A DNA stretch of 64,000 nucleotides, from positions 1-64,000 of the forward strand of contig CAUYUJ010002111.1 in NCBI GenBank assembly GCA_963575745.1. The letters are read 5' to 3'. The DNA comes from Prorocentrum cordatum. Lineage: Eukaryota > Sar > Dinophyceae > Prorocentrales > Prorocentraceae. A program made the position numbers and the translations under genes. The number at the start of each line of letters is the position of its first letter. Position 1 is the first letter of the stretch. The notes under the pieces were generated by a model. It made no database searches and was not told the DNA's origin. It saw only the letters and a list, made by a program, of their open reading frames with translations. Below are positions 56,898 through 64,000 of the stretch, piece after piece.

Positions 56898-56955
56898 TTT
56901 TGGGGTATGTTTTATTTTTCGTCGAAAACCCCCTGTAGGGGGACAGGCCCGACTT
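56898..56955. mobile_element. Family G, right-arm copy 2
   Basis: TTTTGGGGTATGTTTTATTT, TTCGTCGAAAACCCCCTGTA and GGGGGACAGGCCCGAC, matching the right arm of 50014-50202. I could not find a left arm. Confidence 0.75.
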
Positions 56956-56960
56956 AAGAG

Positions 56961-57123
56961 GAGGCCTGAGGCTCGCGCCGCATCGCCAACGCGTCGGCGA
57001 TGCGTCGGCGCCAAAGGGCGTAGGGAAACTCTGGCTCAACGTCGAGCCGCTTCGGCGATGCATCGCCGACGCGGAGCGACCCTTCGACCCCACCTACTTA
57101 CTCGGACCCCCTCTGGGGAGGCC
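56961..57123. mobile_element. MITE family A, copy 3 (diverged)
   Basis: GAGGCCTGAGG, GCGCCGCATCGCC, inverted CGATGCATCGCCGACGCGGA and CCTTCGACCCCACCTAC follow the order of family A. It starts almost directly after the family G arm. Confidence 0.68.
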
Positions 57124-57129
57124 TGGAGG

Positions 57130-57410
57130 CTCTCTCCCCCCAGCTTGTCGCCCTTGGGGGAGGGGAAGGGGGGGTGCCCTGACGCTGCTTGCCCAAGTGC
57201 AGTGTCGCCCTCCGCCCCGGCTCCCGAAGACACCTCCTGAAGGCGGGTTCACCCCGCGCGGAGCCGAGAGGAGACAACGAACCTCCCCCCTCCGCAGTTC
57301 CCCCCCCCCCCCTTTTCCCCCCTCCCTCTCCCCTCCCCCCCCACCCCCTCAAGCTTTCCCCCCGCACCCGGTCTCCTGGGAGACCACCGGAGGATCTGGG
57401 GAGACCTCCC
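57130..57410. other. Unassigned C-rich stretch
   Basis: C-rich polypyrimidine sequence around 57,297-57,360. No gene is seen. Confidence 0.4.
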
Positions 57411-57414
57411 ACTG

Positions 57415-57590
57415 GGGGAGGCCTCTGAGCGGAGGCCTCCTCTCCACGGGAGGAGGGGAGGCCTCCGAGGAGCCTCCGAGGAGCTCTTCGGGAGGCCTCC
57501 GAGGAGGGGAGGCCCTCTGGAGGTCCTCCTGTGGAGAAGGGGCCTTCCACAGGCCTCCTCCCCAGAGGAGGCCTCTGTGATGTCTCTGGG
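57415..57590. repeat. GGAGGCCTCC palindrome cluster 1
   Basis: AGGCCTCC and its complement recur about ten times, with several local inverted pairs (GAGGCCTCTGAGCGGAGGCC, GGCCTTCCACAGGCCTCC). Similar clusters lie at 57880-57975 and 58340-58490. Confidence 0.82.
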
Positions 57591-57879
57591 AAACCTCTGT
57601 CACGGTAGGTTCGCGCGGCGTCGGCGCGCGCAATAGTCTTTGACACCGCATCGATCGTTCCACCTTGAACCGATCGCGGCTCCGATCGTTTCAAGGTTGA
57701 ATCCCGTCGGGCCATGTGGCGTTACCGTGCCCCTCAATGCTTCCGCGTCGTTCCATCATGCGGAATTTCACGTTGAACGCCTTCGCTGGCGTCGCCGGCG
57801 CGCCATCGCCGCATGATCCGACCGGAACGCTCCTCTGGGAGCTCTCCTGGGCGGTGAGGCTGCTCACCATGCCCGCCAC
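57591..57879. other. Unassigned spacer
   Basis: Contains CCTTGAACCGATCGCGGCTC followed by CGATCGTTTCAAGGTTGA, an inverted pair of about 11 bp arms (57,663-57,700). No gene is seen. Confidence 0.4.
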
Positions 57880-57975
57880 CTCTGAGAGGCCAGAGAGGGG
57901 AAGCCTCTGGAGGCCCTCCTGTGGAGAGGAGGCCTCCCAGAGGCCTCCTCTCCATAGGAGGAGGCCTCTGGGAGA
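57880..57975. repeat. GGAGGCCTCC palindrome cluster 2
   Basis: Same type as cluster 1. GGAGGCCCTCCTGTGGAGAG is shared with cluster 1 in near-identical form. Confidence 0.82.
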
Positions 57976-58153
57976 CCTCTGTTGCAGTCATCGTGCCACC
58001 ATGGGGCGCGCGGCGCGCAAAATCAGGAACGAGGTAACTCTTCTGGCCACGGCGGGCTCAGGCGCCCAGGCCACTGACAGATTCCACGGCACAATATTTA
58101 AGGAGCGGCCCGAAACCCCGACTCAAGTGGCCCCTCTTTCAGCGCCTTGACTC
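57976..58153. other. Unassigned spacer with a family D-like fragment
   Basis: Near 58,098-58,150, TTTAAGGAGCGGCCCGA and CCCTCTTTCAGCGCCTTGAC recall the right end of family D. This is too short for a firm call. Confidence 0.35.
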
Positions 58154-58155
58154 TA

Positions 58156-58331
58156 CAGTCGAGGTCAGTCCACAAGAAACCTTCCAAAAGAAATCCAACC
58201 CTGAGACCCCGGGACGTCCACAGATGTTTAGCGTGGGAGCGTCGCACTTCCCATCGCAAAACCATCGAACCCCGAGAAACCCAGGGCACTCTGGAGGCAA
58301 GCAGGATGTTTCCTGGCATGGGCCTCCACTG
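58156..58331. mobile_element. MITE family C, copy 2
   Basis: 176 bp, the same length as copy 1. The ends are CAGTCGAGGTCAG and GGGCCTCCACTG. TA is present on the left, but the right has CA instead, so it is slightly decayed. The interior is about 80 percent identical by eye (AGAAACCTTCCAAAAGAAAT, GCAGGATGTTTCCTGGCATG). Confidence 0.83.
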
Positions 58332-58339
58332 CAACGCTC

Positions 58340-58490
58340 CTCTGGGCGGGCTCCTGGGCAGTGAAGTCTCCTGGAGGTCCCTGGAGGTCTCTGGAGGCCT
58401 CCGAGGGACCTCTGAGAGGCCAGGGAGGGGAGGCCCTCTGGAGGCCCTCCTCTGGAGAGGAGGCCTCCCGGAGGCCCCCTCCAGACTGGC
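58340..58490. repeat. GGAGGCCTCC palindrome cluster 3
   Basis: Same motif family as the two clusters to the left, directly right of the family C element. Confidence 0.8.
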
Positions 58491-58870
58491 CACCGCTCGG
58501 GCGACCATTCCCCGTGCCTGCTCCGATGGCGTGCGCGCTTGTTCGGCAAGACGATCCAGGCTGCTCCTCGATGGTCCTCGCCGAGGAAAGAAACGCACAC
58601 GTCCCAGCGAGGCCGCGTCTGCGAACGCTGTTCCGGGCAGTGCTCTGGGCGGACTCCTGGGCGGTGAAGCCGCTCAGCATGCCCGCCGCCTCCGCGCCCA
58701 GGGCCCGCAGGGCGGGGCGGCAGGCCGCGGCCTTCACCTCCTGAGGGGCCCAGGGGAAGGGGCATCCTCTCTCTCGGTCCTCGAGGCTCGGTCCTGGAGC
58801 CTCGAGCCTCCTCGACCCCACCCCCCCTCCTCGATACCCCCCGCCTCGATCCTCACTCCACGATCCTCCT
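58491..58870. other. Unassigned spacer
   Basis: CTGGGCGGTGAAGCCGCTCA with GCATGCCCGCC (about 58,650-58,690) is a relative of a segment at about 57,846-57,880, so this stretch is part of a larger old duplication. No gene is seen. Confidence 0.4.
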
Positions 58871-58875
58871 GCTTC

Positions 58876-59235
58876 TCCTCGATCCTCCCTCCTCCTCCTC
58901 CTCCTCCTCCTCCTCCTCCTCCTCCTCCTTCTCCTCGATCCTCCTCCTCCTCCTCCTCCTCCTCCTCCACTCCTCTCCTCCTCTCCCTCTCCTCCTCCTC
59001 CTCCTCCTCCTCCTCCTCCTCTCCCTCCTCTCCTCCTCCTTCCTCCTCCTCCTCCTCTCCTCCTCCTCCTCCTCCTCTCTCCTCCTCCTCCTCCTCCTCC
59101 TCCTCCTCCTCCTCCTCCTCCTCCTCCTCCTCTCCTCCTCCTCCTCCTCCTCCTCCTCCTCCTCCTCCTCCTCCTCCTCCTCCTCCTCCTCCTCCTCCTC
59201 CTCCTCCTCCTCCGCCTCCTCCTCCTCCTCCTGCT
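58876..59235. repeat. CTC triplet tract
   Basis: About 360 bp of CTC triplets with minor interruptions. Glu/Gly or Ser/Pro frames over it are artefacts. Confidence 0.95.
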
Positions 59236-59280
59236 TCTCGATCACCCCCTCCTTTCTCATCCCTCCCCCGCTGCTCCTCC

Positions 59281-59540
59281 TGACCACCTCCCCCGGAGCG
59301 GGGGGGCGGCTGGGGCGCCTGGGGCCCTCCACCTTCGCATGCCAGCCCTCCTCCTTCGCATGCCAGCGCTGCCTTCGCATGCCTCTGCTGCTCAAAGGGC
59401 CCTGGGATCCTCTTGACCACCTCCCCCAGAGCGGGGGGGCGGCTGGGGCGCCTGGGGCCCTCCTCCTTCGCATGCCAGCCCTCCTCCTTCGCATGCCAGC
59501 GCTGCCTTCGCATGCCTCTGCTGCTAAAAGGGCCCTGGGA
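59281..59540. repeat. 133-bp tandem duplication
   Basis: GACCACCTCCCCCGGAGCGG at 59281 and GACCACCTCCCCCAGAGCGG at 59414 begin two near-identical 133-bp copies ending GCTCAAAGGGCCCTGGGA / GCTAAAAGGGCCCTGGGA. Within each, CCTTCGCATGCCAGC recurs. Confidence 0.95.
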
Positions 59541-59544
59541 CACA

Positions 59545-60016
<472 letters not shown>

Positions 60017-60127
60017 CAAGCAGACACAAATCCTAGGATTCCCCAGGTATTCATATGTTTCTGGGTTTTCGTATTACCCCCACCTCCCATACTTTCCCGT
60101 CTTTTACCTGGGAGGCGACGATGGATT

Positions 60128-60630
60128 GTGTGTGTGGGGGTGTGGGGGTGGGTGTGGGTGTGGGTGTGGGTGTGGGTGTGGGTGTGGGAATGGGTGTGGG
60201 TGTAGGTGTGGATGTAGGTGCGGATGTTGGTGTGGGTTGGGTGTGGATGTGGATGTGTGTGTGTGTGTGTGCGTGCGTGCGTCGTGTGTGTGTGTGTGTT
60301 GTCTAGTGTGTGTTGTGTGCTGTGTATTGCGTGTTGTGTTTTGTGTGGTGTGTGTGTGTGTTGTGTGTTGTGTGATGTGTGTTTGTGTTGTGTGATGTGT
60401 GTTGTGGTGTGTTGTGTGTTGTGTGCTGTGTGTGTGTTGTATGTTGTGTGTTGTGTGGTGTGTGTTGTGTGTGCTGTGGTGTGTTGTAAGTTGTGTGTTG
60501 TGTGTTGTGTTGTGTGTTGTGTGTTGTGTGTTGTGTGCTGTGTGCTGTGTGTTGTTATGCGTTGTGTGTTGTCTGTTGTGCTGTGTTGTGTTGTGCTGTG
60601 CTGTGCTGTGTTGTGTTGTGTGTGTGTCCC
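60128..60630. repeat. TG-rich microsatellite, inverse of the preceding CA tract
   Basis: GGTGTG hexamers (60,131-60,190), then TG with GTTGTGTGTTGTGTG sub-patterns like those of the GH7-array TG module. Confidence 0.95.
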
Positions 60631-60774
60631 CTCCTGGTACCCCTAGCCGGATATGGACATGGATGCACTCGGGCTCTATAGTGGGGTGACAAACAATCCA
60701 ATTCCACCGCCTGCCGAGGTCGCCGGGCGTCGGTCCTCAGGCGAGATCCCCGCCGAGCACTCAACCTGCTGACC

Positions 60775-60850
60775 GCGTACCTACCCGACCACCCCAACCT
60801 AACCCGAGGACCCGAGTTTCGGGCTGGAAGGGGAGGGTGCGGGCTCCACA
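60775..60850. mobile_element. Family F, one-armed copy 2
   Basis: CGACCACCCCAACCTAACCC, GAGGACCCGAGTTTCGGGCT and TCCACAGGTGT follow the left arm and centre of 49726-49864. No right arm is found. Confidence 0.65.
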
Positions 60851-61019
60851 GGTGTCTCGGTTCAGTGCTCCCCGACGCCCTCCTATCCCCCTCCTGGGCA
60901 TGGAGGGCACACTGGGGCCTGCGGGCTGGGTGGTGCACCTACTGCCGATGCTCTTCCTGGCCATGCGCGGCGCGGGCGCGCGGGGAGGTCGGGCGGGGCG
61001 GGGAAGTGTTGTGGACGGC
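60851..61019. other. Unassigned spacer
   Basis: Nothing recognised. Confidence 0.35.
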
Positions 61020-61150
61020 GGGTCGAAGTTCGAGGGTCGAGGATCGAAGAATCCAGGAATCCAGGATCGAAGTCCGAGGGTCGAGGATCGAGTTCGAGGA
61101 TCGAAGTTCGAGGGTCGAGGGTCGAGCATCGAGGAATCCAGGAATCCAGA
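61020..61150. repeat. GGTCGAGGATCGAA minisatellite
   Basis: About nine copies of a ~14-bp unit (GTTCGAGGGTCGAG / GGATCGAAGAATCCAG). Confidence 0.92.
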
Positions 61151-61231
61151 CACGGGAGTGGCGAGCACCTGGTTCGCCGCCCTCCGGGCCCAGCGCCTCC
61201 CATAGCCCCGGCATCCTCCTCCCCCTGCGCC

Positions 61232-61335
61232 AAGGGGGGGGGGAGGAGGAGGGGGAGGGGGCGGAGGAGGGGGAGGAGGAGGAGGAGGAGGCGGAGGAGG
61301 AGGAGGAGGAGGAGAAGGAGGAGCGGGAGGACCAA
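61232..61335. repeat. GGA triplet tract
   Basis: Polypurine GGAGGAGG run. Confidence 0.94.
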
Positions 61336-61339
61336 TGTA

Positions 61340-61798
61340 AACCGAAGAGTCATCAACGATGTTGGTATTAACCCTCCCTCCAAGCTCCCTCTTCACAGGC
61401 CCCTATCACGGTTCATTTCCATTGATGGAACTGCCTCGTTGGAAGACAACCGTTTGAAGATCTTGAAGCATGCCAAAACATTGTTCTCGGGATTTCCACG
61501 CCACGGATCGACCTGGCTGAAGCGTCCTGACGATCTGGAACCGCGCCAGAACGCAATTTTTGGGACAACACGGCGAATCAACATAATTGCTGCATCCGCG
61601 TAATCCTGAATTCTTCCAAAACACCATTTCTGGCACGTTGAGCATGGGAACCCGGGAAACCCCTGCAGATGTTTAAAACGAATGTGCTCCGCGCTAAGGC
61701 GAGAGCCACATTTTGAAAAGGAGCCGCCCTCAATCCGTGAAGCTCTTGCAAAAGTTTAAAACGAATGCGCGCGGCGCGACGGCGAAACCAACATACAT
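61340..61798. other. Degenerate repeats, no gene
   Basis: Related words recur (GTTTAAAACGAATGTGCTCC / GTTTAAAACGAATGCGCGCG; CCAAAACATTG / CCAAAACACCATT), suggesting an old minisatellite with a period of about 80 bp. Confidence 0.5.
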
Positions 61799-61955
61799 AG
61801 GAGGAGGACCAGGAGGAGGACGAACAGGAGAAAGGGGGAGGAGGAGGAGAAGGAGAAGGAGGACGACGAGGAAGAGGAGGGGGAGGAGGAGAAGGAGGAG
61901 GAGGAGAAGGAGGACGACGAGGAAGAGGAGGGGGAGAAGGAGGAAGGAGGCTACG
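61799..61955. repeat. GGA / GACGAGGAAGAG tract
   Basis: Polypurine tract containing two copies of AGGACGACGAGGAAGAGG then AGGGGGAG. Confidence 0.93.
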
Positions 61956-63655
61956 GGGGGCCTTCAACTACTGATGGCTCGGAAATCTGCGGATGTCGTC
62001 GCTGCCGTCTTCGTCGTCGTCGTCGCCGTCTGCGTCGGCGTCGGAGTCGGCGTCGGCGCCAGCTCAGGTGGGGTGATGAGATCACGTCTGAGCCACGGGG
62101 CTCGGGGGCGAGACACAGCAGAGAGTGCAGGGCCCTGCGTGCTGGAACAAGCATGGAAAGCCAGAAGCGCCTGCAAAATCCCACAGGCCTACACATCACG
62201 ATAGTAAAACAAAAAAACATTGCTCTCATCACCTTCTCGTCTGACGCCAAGCGTCGATCTGGAGAGCCGTACATCCCCCCGCCGAAGTTGCATCCATCCG
62301 CTGGGCTGCCTCTCTTCCAAACGGGTGCTTGCCCCACCGTCGTCGACGTGAGTACGTGTTTACCCCGGTCGAGGTCTACGCGCCCGCTGTCGTCGCAGCG
62401 GGCTTGGCGGCTGCGCCTGCAGAGCGATGGATGCTGGCATCTTTGGGTGCCAGCGCAGATGCCACCGCCAACGGATGCACCGTGCAATCCACATGCGGCT
62501 TCATGGCCTCCGCGCATTTTCCTGTCCGAACTGGCCTGCCGTATTCGCCACGAGCTGAAAAGAAGGCTTCCCGTCCCGCCGTCACACACAGTGAGAGCAG
62601 CCACTGCACATCGGGTTTAGGCGGCAGCAGCGGCCAGCAACCCATGTTATCGATGTGCCGCCTACTGCAGAGGTAGCTGATACAACTGGTTGGCGTTTGA
62701 CGGATTACTCCAAAGGGCAAATCTTGTCTGCAACCGACAAAACCTATGTCTCCCCCCCTCCTTCCCCGCCCTTGTTCACAATCCCCTGTCACTGTCCCCC
62801 TCCCCTCTCTCTCGCCCCCACCCTCCGAATCATCCCAATCCCCATTCCCTCGCATCCGCCTCTCCCCCCTGTTATCCCGCTCTGCCTCCAGCACCACATT
62901 CTCCTGCTCGCACGTGGCCTCGGAATAATGGTTCACGTCAGTCACTACTGTCCTCAAGTTGCTCAACGAGCTGCGCTCTGGAGCACCGCGTCCTCCTCCG
63001 CCCCATGCTTCCCCTCCCCCTCCCCCCGCTTCCTCCCCTCCTCATCTTCATCCGCCTCGCCCCCCCTCCCTGCTCCTTGGCCATGACCCCCAACTGTGCC
63101 CCTCCGCTGCAAGGCACCGCCCCCTCTGCTACTACACCTCATGGAAAGAGATGCTCTCCTCTACGCATCACCGTCGCCAACTCCAGCCAACCCTTCCGCA
63201 CAGCCTACGGCGTGCCGGCAGCGAGCGGGCACGCTCAGACTGAGCTTTTTGGCATCAGCACCGGCAGCGCGATGGCGATGATCATCGCGCGCGAGCGGGC
63301 ACGCATGGAGTGAGCTTGTGGCAGACATGCTGGTCAAGCGACGTGCGCCACGAGCGAGCTGGAACGCTCGGGGGGGAAAACAAACAAACAAACAAATCAT
63401 ACCGACAACGCTGGCCATGCGATGCGAAGTGCCCGCGGACAGGCAAGATTGGAGCGCGCCTTCTGGCCAGCGCTGGCAATCAGCGCTGCCGGTGCGAAAC
63501 CCGTGCATCACCCTCCGACCCCACGGCTGGGGCGTCGTCGACAGCACCCGGCACCATGAGAGCCCGAGACTGCCGCGCCCAGGGCCCCCCTGCCAGTACA
63601 GACGAACAGAGAGTGAGGGAGGAAAGAAGGCGGGAAGAACTATCATTATGTAGTA
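61956..63655. other. Unique region without recognisable genes
   Basis: Includes GTCG-rich repeats (61,985-62,060) and pyrimidine-rich DNA (62,745-63,085). Three words around GCGCGAGCGGGCACGC recur near 63,215-63,305. Frames of 155-217 aa overlap on opposite strands near 62.0-62.6 kb without family resemblance. Confidence 0.45.
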
Positions 63656-63659
63656 CCCC

Positions 63660-63790
63660 CACGATGCCCCAAAAAGGTCATAACATACACCAGAAGTAGT
63701 CCCCAGAGTATTGTTGCACTGTTTTTTTACTATTCTTGGGGTATTTCTTACTTTTCGTCGAAAATCCCCCTGTAGAGGGACAGGCCCGAC
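63660..63790. mobile_element. Family G, copy 3 (left arm eroded)
   Basis: GATGCCCCAAAAAGGTCAT echoes the centre-left of 50014-50202. TTGGGGTATTTCTTACTTTT, CGTCGAAAATCCCCCTGTAG and GGACAGGCCCGAC give the full right arm. Confidence 0.75.
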
Positions 63791-63831
63791 ATGAAATTAG
63801 TAGAAGAAACAAAAACGCCATAAGCACAAGC

Positions 63832-63936
63832 TTTTGGCGCTCCACGCCGATGTTTTGGATCTGCGCTGGACCCCCGAGGCGCCGCTGGGGAGACCCAGCG
63901 CGGCTCCGAGAGATCCGTGCGGACCGCCAAAAAGTG
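63832..63936. mobile_element. Family E-like degraded foldback
   Basis: TTTTGGCGCTCCACGCCGAT on the left is matched loosely in inverse by GATCCGTGCGGACCGCCAAA on the right, around GCGCTGGACCCCC, which is also the loop sequence of 53918-54050. Confidence 0.55.
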
Positions 63937-64000
63937 AATGTCTATGCTGAGCTTTCTCCTCCGAGGGAGACAGGAAAGAAAACGAGAAGCACTATGAGGG

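Noticed and set aside
62153-62620. 155-codon plus frame and 217-codon minus frame overlapping near 62 kb
   Set aside because: They overlap on opposite strands and neither resembles a protein family. There is no basis to choose.

Overview
The window comes from the nuclear genome of a dinoflagellate, at high confidence. The deciding evidence is a relic of the dinoflagellate spliced leader (consensus CCGTAGCCATTTTGG followed by CTCAAG), in sense orientation 92 bp upstream of the ATG of each GH7 gene start in the window. Supporting evidence is the intronless, tandemly repeated protein gene, the GC-rich sequence, and the very large share of mini- and microsatellite DNA.

Positions 1 to about 40,590 are a tandem array of a composite unit of about 8.4-9 kb. 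On the minus strand it carries one recognisable gene, a secreted family 7 glycoside hydrolase (GH7, cellobiohydrolase/endoglucanase type) with a C-terminal fungal-type cellulose-binding module (CBM1). Four copies are present. A (6780-8915) is a pseudogene with an in-frame A/T-homopolymer insertion and a frameshifted 3' half. B (15317-17293) is intact. C (25113-31631) is split by a 4.5-kb element with terminal inverted repeats and has its own nonsense and frameshift lesions. D (38052-40058) is intact. Reading left to right, every intergenic spacer has the same order of modules: relic spliced leader, conserved spacer, TG microsatellite, 90-bp minisatellite, GC-rich block, CA tract, 10-bp AGGCTTAGC minisatellite, CTC triplets (units 1 and 3 only), 10-bp AATGGAGTC minisatellite, and a conserved ~1-kb spacer next to the 3' end of the gene. 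The array ends at about 40,395-40,590 in a truncated extra copy that carries a double spliced-leader relic.

From 40,590 to 64,000 I recognise no protein gene and no RNA gene. The region is a mosaic of short foldback/MITE-like elements, several flanked by TA and starting CAGT (Tc1/mariner-like termini), plus minisatellites with periods of 73, 91, 53 and 133 bp, polypurine/polypyrimidine triplet tracts and inverted CA/TG tracts. At least seven small element families (called A to G here) can be defined, six of them by two or more copies or a close relative within the window. One element is nested inside another, two abut sharing one TA, and one carries an exact 8 x 73-bp array.

Taken together, the only functional output I can support is a cellulose-active secreted enzyme from copies B and D. 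It probably serves remodelling of the cellulosic theca or digestion of external cellulose. The array looks like the result of retroposition of a trans-spliced mRNA followed by tandem amplification, with some copies decaying. Long open frames elsewhere come from repeats whose period is a multiple of three or from biased GC-rich sequence, and were not called as genes.
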